A DNA stretch of 8,738 bases. It comes from an uncultured Alphaproteobacteria bacterium (GTDB taxonomy: Bacteria > Pseudomonadota > Alphaproteobacteria > UBA7985 > CAJQQZ01). Location: positions 1 to 8,738 of the forward strand of contig CAJQQJ010000113.1 of assembly GCA_905480445.1 (NCBI GenBank), given 5' to 3'. Under the pieces are notes generated by a model. The model had not been told where the DNA came from and did not search any database. It saw only the letters and a list, made by a program, of their open reading frames with translations. Of the stretch, positions 1-6,537 are shown piece after piece (position 1 is the first letter of the stretch; the number at the start of each line of letters is the position of its first letter). The translations under genes and the position numbers were made by a program.

Positions 1-1
1 C

Positions 2-454
2 CTTAAGGCAGGCCAGAAGGTTCTTGATGTAGGGTGCGGTAAGGGCTTCCTAGTGAAAGATCTGATGCTGGAGTGTCCCGGGCTTGAGGTGTTTGGAGTC
101 GACATTTCCGGGTACGCGCTGGAGATGGCACCAAAAGAACTAAGTGGTCGGCTACATTTGGGGACGGCGGAAAAACTGAACTTTCAGGACGATAGCTTTG
201 ATTGCGTGCTCTCCATCAATACCATCCATAATCTTCCCCGTGATAGAGCCAAACGTGCCATTGCCGAGGTGGAGCGTGTCTGTAATTCCAACCGTTCGTT
301 CATCGTTGTAGATAGCTACAGGACGCAGGAACAACAGGAATTGTTCGAAAGTTGGGTACTAACAGCCGAATTTCATGACTACCCTGAGGTATGGATCGGG
401 ATCTTTGAGGAGGCCGGCTATTCAGGGGATTGGAACTGGACCATTCTTGAATGA
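2..454 (+). CDS. Class I SAM-dependent methyltransferase, 5'-truncated by the window edge
   Basis: The reading frame is open from base 2, so the gene begins outside the window and the GTG at 53 is not its start. About 150 C-terminal residues are visible. They carry the SAM-binding motif I, VLDVGCGKG (bases 20-46), then the acidic ribose-binding strand end FGVDIS, then the motif around DSFDCVLSINTIHNL. This is the Rossmann-fold order of the Methyltransf_11/25 type. The C-terminal part, with EAGYSGDWNW near the end, resembles small methyltransferases I recall from polysaccharide clusters. The acceptor cannot be read from sequence; a sugar or sugar precursor is inferred from context. Its stop codon overlaps the ATG of the NUDIX gene in an ATGA junction, which suggests translational coupling. 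The enzyme is expected to be cytoplasmic, with no membrane segment in the visible part. Confidence 0.88.
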   Translation, partial: LKAGQKVLDVGCGKGFLVKDLMLECPGLEVFGVDISGYALEMAPKELSGRLHLGTAEKLNFQDDSFDCVLSINTIHNLPRDRAKRAIAEVERVCNSNRSFIVVDSYRTQEQQELFESWVLTAEFHDYPEVWIGIFEEAGYSGDWNWTILE

Positions 455-927
455 GTGACGCACCTGAAAATCACCATATTTTCACCCCCTTACCAGGACA
501 GATTTTCAGGGACGCAACAGCCGCAATAATCGTTCTGGATGATGGTCGCTATCTGATGCAGCTGCGCGATGACAAGCCCGGAATATTTTACCCTGATCAC
601 TGGGGCTTCTTCGGGGGCGCGATTGAGTCCGGTGAAACTGCTGAAGAAGGGTTGATGCGAGAGCTTGAGGAGGAAATTGGCTATCGCCCTCCGGATTGTA
701 ACTATTTCACCAGAATGGACTTCTTCACCGCCGACATTGGTGGTCGTGACGTTAAAAGGCTCTATTACACTGTTCCACTTCCCGTCAGTATCCTGCCAGA
801 CCTGACACTTGGGGAAGGACGAAGAATGGAGCCGTTGACTGCTGCGGAGATAGTTCTTGAAAAACGAGTGGCGCCCTATGATTCTTTTGTAGTATGGATG
901 CACCAAACAATGAACAAACCACTTTAA
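451..927 (+). CDS. NUDIX hydrolase
   Basis: This 158-residue protein contains a complete Nudix box at residues 56-78: G56, E62, then R70-E71-L72, E74-E75, G77 and Y78, matching GX5EX7REUXEEXGU. These residues bind the divalent metal and the diphosphate of a nucleoside-diphosphate-X substrate. The length is normal for a single-domain NUDIX protein. In a sugar locus the likely substrate is a nucleotide sugar or nucleotide, and GDP-mannose hydrolases are one known precedent. However, the Nudix box here is canonical, unlike the altered one I recall for GDP-mannose mannosyl hydrolase, so I do not assign that function. The start ATG overlaps the previous stop by 4 nt and no strong Shine-Dalgarno lies upstream, which fits coupled translation. 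The end of the gene is followed after 29 nt by the chosen start of the SDR gene. Confidence 0.9.
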   Translation: MSDAPENHHIFTPLPGQIFRDATAAIIVLDDGRYLMQLRDDKPGIFYPDHWGFFGGAIESGETAEEGLMRELEEEIGYRPPDCNYFTRMDFFTADIGGRDVKRLYYTVPLPVSILPDLTLGEGRRMEPLTAAEIVLEKRVAPYDSFVVWMHQTMNKPL

Positions 928-946
928 AACCACGAAACAAACCAGT

Positions 947-950
947 GAGG
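947..950 (+). promoter_or_regulatory. Ribosome binding site that sets the SDR start at 957
   Basis: GAGG lies 6 nt upstream of the ATG at 957. It supports that start over the in-frame ATG at 894, which sits inside the NUDIX coding sequence and would add 21 non-conserved residues before the dinucleotide-binding strand. Confidence 0.7.
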
Positions 951-956
951 CAAGAA

Positions 957-1949
957 ATGTCAAAGACCTATTGTATTCTGGGCGGTGGAGGCAGCTTTGG
1001 CATTCACGCCGCGCTTTACCTCCTTGATCACGCCAATCCCAAAAAGGTAATCGGCGTTGGCCGGAATCCTCTGCGCCCCGAGCCTTTTTCGCTTAATATC
1101 GAAAAACGTGATGGCTACGAATATCACGCGCGGCACCTCACGCATGAAATGGATCTTCTGCTCGAGCTATTGGATAGAGAGAAGCCTGATGTGATTGTAA
1201 ACTTTGCTGCTCAGGGCGAAGGTGCAGTTTCCTGGAAACACTCGTGGCGTTTCTTTGAGACCAATTCCATGGCGTTGGCAAAGCTTAGTGAAGAGCTGAT
1301 GAAACGCGATTGGCTGGAGCGATTTATCCAGATTGGAACTTCTGAGATGTATGGATCAGTCGACCATGCCACAGCTGAGGATGAACCCATTAAGCCAACA
1401 AGTCCTTACGCGGCTTCTAAAGTGGCGTTCGATATGTACCTTGAATCGGTTCACCGTTTTCAGGATTTCCCGATGAACATCATTCGTCCATCCAATGCCT
1501 ACTGTTCCGGCCAGCTGTTGCACCGTGTTATTCCGAAAGCTCTATGGTGTGGTTTGACCGGCAACAAGCTTCCGCTACACGGTGGAGGACGTGCGGAAAA
1601 GTCCTATCTCCACGCAAGGGATCTGGGCCGTGCAATTCACATGGTAGCGGAAAAAGCCCCAATGGGCGTGATCTACAATGCCGGCCCAAAGGATCCAACG
1701 TCAATCAGGGAAGTTGTCGAGCGTTGTGCAGCGGCGATGAATATGCCTTTCGAGGAACTGTGCGAAATGACTCCTGATCGCCTCGGGCAGGATTCACGTT
1801 ATTGGCTTGATTCCAGCCGTATCAAGAAAGACCTGGGCTGGGAAGCTGAGATTGGTTGGGACGAAGGCCTGGCAGAAGTTGTTGAGTGGGCAAATCGCTA
1901 CGCTGATGAACTTAAATCCTGGCCAACTGACTATGTTTTGAGAGCTTGA
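957..1949 (+). CDS. NAD(P)-dependent extended SDR, nucleotide-sugar 4,6-dehydratase/epimerase-like
   Basis: This 330-residue protein has the fold signature of extended short-chain dehydrogenases that act on nucleotide sugars. The dinucleotide-binding loop GGGGSFG lies at residues 9-15 (GxxGxxG), close to the N-terminus as the family expects. A Thr-Ser-Glu triad (T128-S129-E130, in GTSEMYG) and the catalytic Y151-x-x-x-K155 pair follow. The Thr-(Asp/Ser)-Glu arrangement is typical of 4,6-dehydratases, and the Ser form is the one known from GDP-mannose 4,6-dehydratases. The late DSRYWLDSSRIKKDLGW segment also resembles dTDP-glucose 4,6-dehydratases. R36 after the second strand may favour NADP. 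The probable product is a 4-keto-6-deoxy nucleotide sugar, but epimerase or other SDR activity is possible. The start at 957 is chosen from the GAGG site and the position of the first strand. Confidence 0.87.
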   Translation: MSKTYCILGGGGSFGIHAALYLLDHANPKKVIGVGRNPLRPEPFSLNIEKRDGYEYHARHLTHEMDLLLELLDREKPDVIVNFAAQGEGAVSWKHSWRFFETNSMALAKLSEELMKRDWLERFIQIGTSEMYGSVDHATAEDEPIKPTSPYAASKVAFDMYLESVHRFQDFPMNIIRPSNAYCSGQLLHRVIPKALWCGLTGNKLPLHGGGRAEKSYLHARDLGRAIHMVAEKAPMGVIYNAGPKDPTSIREVVERCAAAMNMPFEELCEMTPDRLGQDSRYWLDSSRIKKDLGWEAEIGWDEGLAEVVEWANRYADELKSWPTDYVLRA

Positions 1950-1956
1950 TCGTTAT

Positions 1957-1961
1957 GAGGG
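1957..1961 (+). promoter_or_regulatory. Ribosome binding site for the possible 51-codon ORF
   Basis: GAGGG lies 6 nt before the ATG at 1968, a near-ideal Shine-Dalgarno spacing. It is the main reason for taking the short ORF that follows seriously, because no other start codon in the spacer is placed to use it. Confidence 0.5.
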
Positions 1962-1967
1962 TGCAAA

Positions 1968-2123
1968 ATGGCTGAAAAAAGAAATCGTGCATCCTCGTTG
2001 AACTGTCTGGAGCGCGTATTCGGGACTATCCAGACGTCACTTCCCATGCCGTCCTTTTGCCAAAAGTTCGTGCCGACTCTAAACTTCGACAATCTCGACA
2101 GGAAAGCAGAGGCCAATGAGTGA
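1968..2123 (+). CDS. Possible small protein of 51 residues, unknown function
   Basis: The 166-nt spacer between the SDR gene and the coiled-coil gene is almost completely filled by an ORF from ATG 1968 to TGA 2121-2123. It overlaps the next start (2116) by 8 nt. It begins MAEKRNRASSLNCLERVF and ends DRKAEANE. It is basic at the N-terminus, has two cysteines (residues 13 and 32), and has no membrane segment, signal peptide or motif that I recognise. The GAGGG site and the overlap with the downstream gene fit an expressed, coupled small gene or a leader that feeds ribosomes into the coiled-coil gene. It could equally be a chance ORF or the remnant of a decayed gene. No function is proposed. Confidence 0.4.
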   Translation: MAEKRNRASSLNCLERVFGTIQTSLPMPSFCQKFVPTLNFDNLDRKAEANE

Positions 2124-4044
2124 AGATAGCATTCCCGACTATACCTCTGTCAAGGACCTAGGACAGTTACTTGGGTTGCTGGAGGGGCGGGATGACGTTG
2201 TCAGACACTTGCATCGTCGGCTGGAAGAACAGGTCGCTGAAATAGAGAACCTGCAAGCTGTAGTGAATGAAAGAGATCAAGCTCTCGGCAATCTTCAGAT
2301 TGTTCTGAATAGTCGCGATGAGACGGTTAGCTCCCTGCAAAATCGACTGAACGAGCAGACTAAAACAATCTTCTGTTTGCAAGCGGCTGCCGGGGACCAG
2401 GACGAGACTGTCCGCGATCTTCAGGCTGCTTTGGGCGAACGAGACCAGACCGTTAGTAATCTCCAGTCGGCGATGGCCCAAAAGGATGCCACGTTTAGTG
2501 ACCTTCAGGCAGTACTGGGTGGAAAGGATGCGACGGTTAATGATCTGGAAGGTTCGCAAAAAGAAAGTGGCGAGATCAACTCCCAGTTAAGGGCTCTATT
2601 AGTTGAACACGACAAAACTGTAGTGGAGTTCAAGGTCCTCCTGGGAGCCAGAGACAGAAACGTTATCCGCTTGCAAGGAGCGTCGGACAGGAGTGATGAA
2701 ACAATCTCACATTTGCAGGACGCGCTGGAAAAGAAAGGTGACAAGATCACCCGTTTACAGAGCTTGCTGGAAGCGAAGGACAAAGACGGGGAAAGCCCTG
2801 AAGAAACGATTTCTCACCTGACAGCTATGAACTTGGTTCTTGAAGAAAAATGCGAGCGTTACAAGCGTGCGTATGTTCGGCTTGGCGAGATAAACAGTAA
2901 TTACCGATGTTACGATACGACAACTCCGGTTAGTGATGAAGAAAAGGAACGACTCAAAACAGCCTCAGACGAAATGATTGAATATCTGGAAGCTTCCCCG
3001 GAGATTTATCGGATGTCGAAATTTTGGGTTCAGTTCTTTCAATACAACATGCGGCAGTTGAACGAAGTTGGTCTTAATAACTTCAAGCTCACGATAAACC
3101 AGAATTATCAGAATTACATTCCAGCAGATCTCGATGATCCCAAGTTGACGGCGTTGAAGGATTGGTTTTTAAACAACCCTTCCTTGCGACCCTTCTTGTC
3201 GGCAATCGAGAATCCGGATGGATTAACAGATGATGGCTATTTGTCAGAGCCGGGAACTTCAATTTTCTCTGACGATCCCACCAAGATAGCCTTGTACCGT
3301 TCAATGGTTACACTGGGGTGGGAGTATTGTTTGCAAAATGATTCGCTCGACCTTTGCGCAAGGCTCGAAGAACCTGAATTGGGCAACCCGATAAGAGTCC
3401 ACTATGATGGCAAACTCATTTCTCAGGATCTTGCGACCTCAGCGATAGAAATCATGCAGATGTTCCGCCCCACCCTTGAGTATCTTGACGGTAAACCCAT
3501 CAATGTGTTGGAAGTCGGTGGTGGCTACGGGAGGCTGGCGCACGCGGTTCTTTCAACCTTGTTGGTTGGAAAGTATATAATTGTCGATGTAACGCCGGCG
3601 ATTTTCGTTAGCCAGTGGTATCTTGAAAATCTGTTTCCTGCAAAGAAGGTTTGGCAATTCCGACCTTTCACTGCCTGGGAAGAAGTAGAGGAAGAGATCA
3701 AAAAGGCGGACGTTATTTTTCTCGCTCCGGCCCAACTTGAATTGTTACCTGACAATTTTGTTAATCTCAGCGTGGCAATTTCGACTCTGCATGAAATGCG
3801 TTTGGAGCAAGCCAACAACTACCTGCGGGAAATGGCGCGGGTCTCAAGTCAGAACGTTGCTTTAAAAAATTACTGGTCTTATGAAAACCCCTATGATGGA
3901 ATAGTAATCAGGCACGAAGAGTATAAATATCCCGACACGTTGCATCAGACTGTCTTGGAAAATGATCCTCTCAACCCGGTGTTCTTCGTCGAAGTTTTCG
4001 AACAAAAAGATAGACCGCCTGATGGTGCATTAAACTGCGAATGA
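2116..4044 (+). CDS. Coiled-coil repeat protein fused to a putative sugar O-methyltransferase
   Basis: This 642-residue protein has two parts. Residues 28-223 are fourteen consecutive 14-residue repeats (consensus near TVSDLQAALGERDE) with a Leu, once Phe, exactly every 14 residues from L32 to L214. A 7-residue insert follows, then one more related unit starting at T231, so the heptad register is kept. The C-terminal part from about residue 285 matches what I recall as the putative sugar O-methyltransferase family. Its SAM motif is NVLEVGGGYGRL at residues 463-474, followed by YIIVDV and the later STLHEM motif. It probably methylates a sugar of the growing or finished glycan. The long rod could tether the enzyme, drive oligomerisation or act as a spacer. 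An AGAGG site lies 3 nt before the ATG. The next gene starts 32 nt after the stop codon. Confidence 0.85.
   Translation: MSEDSIPDYTSVKDLGQLLGLLEGRDDVVRHLHRRLEEQVAEIENLQAVVNERDQALGNLQIVLNSRDETVSSLQNRLNEQTKTIFCLQAAAGDQDETVRDLQAALGERDQTVSNLQSAMAQKDATFSDLQAVLGGKDATVNDLEGSQKESGEINSQLRALLVEHDKTVVEFKVLLGARDRNVIRLQGASDRSDETISHLQDALEKKGDKITRLQSLLEAKDKDGESPEETISHLTAMNLVLEEKCERYKRAYVRLGEINSNYRCYDTTTPVSDEEKERLKTASDEMIEYLEASPEIYRMSKFWVQFFQYNMRQLNEVGLNNFKLTINQNYQNYIPADLDDPKLTALKDWFLNNPSLRPFLSAIENPDGLTDDGYLSEPGTSIFSDDPTKIALYRSMVTLGWEYCLQNDSLDLCARLEEPELGNPIRVHYDGKLISQDLATSAIEIMQMFRPTLEYLDGKPINVLEVGGGYGRLAHAVLSTLLVGKYIIVDVTPAIFVSQWYLENLFPAKKVWQFRPFTAWEEVEEEIKKADVIFLAPAQLELLPDNFVNLSVAISTLHEMRLEQANNYLREMARVSSQNVALKNYWSYENPYDGIVIRHEEYKYPDTLHQTVLENDPLNPVFFVEVFEQKDRPPDGALNCE
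2197..2784 (+). repeat. Fourteen in-frame 42-bp units encoding 14-residue coiled-coil repeats
   Basis: The block is 588 nt, exactly 14 x 42, inside the coiled-coil/methyltransferase gene. At protein level each unit has a hydrophobic residue (usually V/I) at position 2, Leu at 5, usually Gln at 6, mostly Leu at 9, a polar residue at 12 and mostly Asp at 13. No unit gains or loses a residue across the block. At DNA level the units have diverged clearly, so this is an old internal duplication kept by protein selection and not a recent microsatellite-like expansion. Two heptads per unit indicate a coiled coil. Confidence 0.85.
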
Positions 4045-4076
4045 CAATAAACCGAGTTCACGCGAGGATACCCTAA
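4041..4076 (+). other. 11-codon mini-ORF in frame with the following TTG start
   Basis: An ATG overlaps the TGA stop of the methyltransferase gene (ATGA). It opens an 11-codon frame (MTINRVHARIP) that ends in TAA at 4074-4076, immediately before the TTG at 4077 and in the same frame. It may be a coupling leader, a trace of an older upstream start lost to a nonsense mutation, or coincidence. Confidence 0.3.
4064..4068 (+). promoter_or_regulatory. Ribosome binding site for the TTG start at 4077
   Basis: GAGGA lies 8 nt upstream of TTG 4077. It supports this rare start codon, which is also forced by the in-frame TAA directly before it and by a conserved first strand that begins only about five residues in. 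Confidence 0.65.
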
Positions 4077-5447
4077 TTGCAATCTTCTGATTACACATTG
4101 ATAATTCCAACCTTCAACCGCGACGATTCTCTTTCGCGCTTGTTGAAATATCTTGAAGCTCAAAATTTCCCCTATCCGATCCATGTGTTGGACAGCAGTG
4201 TTGAGGAAATAAGGGAAACGAACCGCGAGTTGATCGAAAGCGTGCAACTCGAATGCAGGCAAGTCGTGTTCTCGGAAGACACTCATCCGTTTGACAAGTT
4301 CCGTGACGGTGTGGCCGAAGTGGAGACAGAACTCTGTGGGCTTTGTGCAGATGATGACGTTATTCTGGTTGATGGTTTGAGGGAAAGCATTGAGTTTCTA
4401 CTCGCCAATCCGGACTACAGTGTAGCGCATGGCTACTACTTCCAGTTCCTCTATGAGCCGAAAGAAATTTTTGTTTCTACAATTACCTATTATACGCCCA
4501 GTTATACAAATGACGAACCGCTGGAGCGCCTTCAGGCCCTGATGAGACACTATCAGGCACTTACCTATGGCACCTACCGATCGGAAGTGCTTTTGAAGGT
4601 GTTCGACAATGTTCGGCCTGTTACGAGCATTTTGGGCAGGGAGCTTCTGTCCAGTGCGCTGGCAGCCGTGTATGGCAAGGTCGCCAGATTACCAAACCTG
4701 TTTTATGGACGAAGCCTAGGTCCATCAGCAAGCTACAGTTGTTGGCATCCTCTCGAATGGGTCATCAATGATCCTACAGATCTTTTCTCCAGCTATAAGC
4801 TTTACAGAGACATTCTGCTGTCGCAAACATTGACATCACCGGGCAACACAATGGAAGCCGAAAGAGGAACGCGCAGTATTGACATGATTCACCTGCACTA
4901 TTTTCTCAAGCATGCACCTATGGAAGCCTTTGATCTGATCGTATCTGAAACGCTGAAGGGTACGAGTGGGACTGAGATTTTCCAAAGTCATGATGTAACA
5001 ATGGGGCTCGTGTATGCTGCAGCACAGTTTGAATCTCTTTCTGACGGTACAGACCTGCTTGCAGAAAACATTGTGTTGGAAGAAAACGCTGGTGCTCAGG
5101 AACCAACCAACCCGCACGGCATGATAGTATCATCGATTTTGCGCCAGCAGGGTAATCACCCAAATCTGGTACGCTATGCGAGGAACATAAAACGTTTTGC
5201 GACAGGTCGAAAACTGCTGTCCGCAACCCATTGCCCCCCTGCCTATCCAGAGGTAGCGGCTGTTTTACCGCAAGAACCAACGTCGGTACCTGATCGGGAA
5301 GAGGAGATCTACCCTTTGTCCAGACCAACAGCAATCCGAAACTATATTCTTGCGAAGGATTTTGTCGAGCCGCCTGCGAAGTATAATATCCAGCGAGATG
5401 ATCAGAGGAGTGACAAGCTTGTTGCTGCGATGGACTTTTATGTTTAA
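4077..5447 (+). CDS. Glycosyltransferase (GT-A fold, TIGR00180-like), TTG start
   Basis: The 456-residue protein opens with a GT-A nucleotide-binding strand and loop, TLIIPTFNRDDSLSRLL (residues 7-23). A second strand ends in VLDSS (37-41), and the metal- and nucleotide-binding acidic motif ADDD is at 91-94. PTFNR, LDSS and ADDD in this order fit a family of prokaryotic glycosyltransferases I recall as TIGR00180. It should transfer a sugar from a nucleotide donor to a glycan or protein acceptor on the cytoplasmic side; donor and acceptor are unknown. Residues from about 290 onward form a C-terminal region I cannot assign, longer than a minimal GT-A domain needs. No transmembrane segment is evident. 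The only usable start is TTG 4077, preceded by a GAGGA site. A 76-nt spacer follows the gene. Confidence 0.83.
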   Translation: MQSSDYTLIIPTFNRDDSLSRLLKYLEAQNFPYPIHVLDSSVEEIRETNRELIESVQLECRQVVFSEDTHPFDKFRDGVAEVETELCGLCADDDVILVDGLRESIEFLLANPDYSVAHGYYFQFLYEPKEIFVSTITYYTPSYTNDEPLERLQALMRHYQALTYGTYRSEVLLKVFDNVRPVTSILGRELLSSALAAVYGKVARLPNLFYGRSLGPSASYSCWHPLEWVINDPTDLFSSYKLYRDILLSQTLTSPGNTMEAERGTRSIDMIHLHYFLKHAPMEAFDLIVSETLKGTSGTEIFQSHDVTMGLVYAAAQFESLSDGTDLLAENIVLEENAGAQEPTNPHGMIVSSILRQQGNHPNLVRYARNIKRFATGRKLLSATHCPPAYPEVAAVLPQEPTSVPDREEEIYPLSRPTAIRNYILAKDFVEPPAKYNIQRDDQRSDKLVAAMDFYV

Positions 5448-5523
5448 GAAACCGACTACTGTCATGGTTTGTTGACCAAAAGAAGTCACCGACCAAATTT
5501 GATTCAAAAATTGGAGAAGGTAT
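5448..5523 (+). other. Spacer before the E1 genes, with a short direct repeat
   Basis: This 76-nt spacer is the longest stretch in the window without any reading frame assigned. It contains GACCAAA twice, at 5474-5480 and 5491-5497, 17 nt apart. It also holds the strong ribosome binding site GGAGAAGG at 5513-5520 for the next gene. A TTGACC at 5472-5477 resembles a -35 box, but no good -10 box lies at the right distance. No terminator-like hairpin with a T-run is visible, so read-through from the upstream gene is likely. Confidence 0.4.
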
Positions 5524-6537
5524 ATGACCTCCCCATCAACCCTGGAAAATGGGTTTCCATCTGCCAACACCCGACTTGCCCTCTATCGTGATATGCTTCG
5601 CGTTCGGTTGGTCGAAGAGGAAATTATCAAACGTTACGGCGAGCAGGAGATGCGTTGTCCAACTCATATCTGTATTGGTCAGGAAGCTGCGCCAGCAGGC
5701 GTCTCTACACATCTGAGACGTGAGGATGAAGTCTACTCGGCTCATCGTAGTCACGGACATTATCTGTCAAAAGGCGCAAGCCTCAAGGGGATGATTGCTG
5801 AGCTTTACGGGCGTGAAACCGGTTGCGCGTTGGGAATGGGTGGCAGTCAGCATCTGATTGACCTTGATGCCGGGTTTATGGGGTCGGCCCCAATTCTTGC
5901 CAGTACAATTTCAGTAGGTGTGGGTTCCGCCTGGACTGCCAAGCGTCGTGGTCATGACAAGGTAATTGTCATCTATTTCGGCGACGGTGCGACAGAGGAA
6001 GGGGCCTTTCATGAAGCAGCTAATTTCGCTGGCGTGAACAAACTGCCAGTGGTTTTTGTTTGCGAAAACAACCTTTACTCGGTTCATACTCCTTTAGAGA
6101 TCAGGCAGCCAAATCGAAAAATTAGTGAGCTTGCTGGCATGCATGGCGTGCGTGGGCTGATTGGGGATGGCAATGACGTCGACGCTGTCTGGCGGCTTGC
6201 AGAGGTTGCTATTCAGGATGCAAGAAACGGAAATGGTCCGTCTCTGATTGAATTGGCGACTTATCGGTGGAAAGAACACTGTGGACCTAATGAGGACCAA
6301 AACCTGGGCTATAGATCAGATGAAGAGATGGCTGAGTGGGTAGAAAAGTGCCCGCTTGCCAGATATGAGAAAATCTTGGTGGAGGAGAATCAGTTGTCTG
6401 AAGCCATCATCACAAAGTTCCACTTGGAGATTGCTCAGGAAATCGATGAAGCCTTTGATTTTGCCAAATCGTCTGCCTATCCAAAACCTGAAATGCTGAG
6501 CCGATTTGTTTACCCGGAAATGAGAGAAAGCTCATGA
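5524..6537 (+). CDS. Thiamine-diphosphate-dependent dehydrogenase E1 component, alpha subunit
   Basis: This 337-residue protein is the usual length for an E1 alpha subunit of the pyruvate/acetoin/branched-chain 2-oxoacid dehydrogenase family. The thiamine-diphosphate motif is clear: GDGATEEG starts at residue 153 and the closing NN is at 182-183. The upstream HRSHGHYLSKG (74-84) is the conserved phosphate-contacting segment. The region near 245-263 (ATYRWKEHCGPNEDQ and following) replaces the usual YRxxGHS-type loop with HCGPNED. The protein needs the beta subunit to form the active site and would decarboxylate a 2-oxoacid to a thiamine-bound acyl carbanion. No E2 acyltransferase, E3 or lipoyl domain appears in the window, so a sugar- or small-metabolite-directed reaction is suspected. 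GGAGAAGG precedes the ATG. The stop overlaps the beta gene start (ATGA). Confidence 0.9.
   Translation: MTSPSTLENGFPSANTRLALYRDMLRVRLVEEEIIKRYGEQEMRCPTHICIGQEAAPAGVSTHLRREDEVYSAHRSHGHYLSKGASLKGMIAELYGRETGCALGMGGSQHLIDLDAGFMGSAPILASTISVGVGSAWTAKRRGHDKVIVIYFGDGATEEGAFHEAANFAGVNKLPVVFVCENNLYSVHTPLEIRQPNRKISELAGMHGVRGLIGDGNDVDAVWRLAEVAIQDARNGNGPSLIELATYRWKEHCGPNEDQNLGYRSDEEMAEWVEKCPLARYEKILVEENQLSEAIITKFHLEIAQEIDEAFDFAKSSAYPKPEMLSRFVYPEMRESS

Noticed and set aside
53..454. Methyltransferase starting at GTG 53
   Set aside because: The frame is open to base 2 and the SAM motif I lies upstream of 53, so the true start is outside the window.
894..956. ATG 894 as the start of the SDR gene
   Set aside because: It lies inside the NUDIX gene, adds 21 residues before the dinucleotide-binding strand and lacks a Shine-Dalgarno. 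ATG 957 has GAGG 6 nt upstream.
2197..2784. 42-bp periodicity as a CRISPR array or DNA satellite
   Set aside because: The units are in frame, diverged at DNA level and explained by two-heptad coiled-coil repeats. There are no identical repeats with unique spacers.
5449..5470. AAACC/GGTTT inverted repeat as a terminator
   Set aside because: The 5-bp stem with a 12-nt loop is AT-rich and has no following T-run, so it is unlikely to terminate transcription.
4918..5496. A 192-residue antisense ORF opposite the TTG-start glycosyltransferase
   Set aside because: It has no motif and low-complexity composition, and it lies opposite a coding frame with clear GT-A motifs.
5472..5503. A sigma-70-like promoter before the E1 alpha gene
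   Set aside because: TTGACC is a fair -35 box, but the best -10 candidate (TTTGAT) is about 20 nt away and matches the consensus at only four of six positions.
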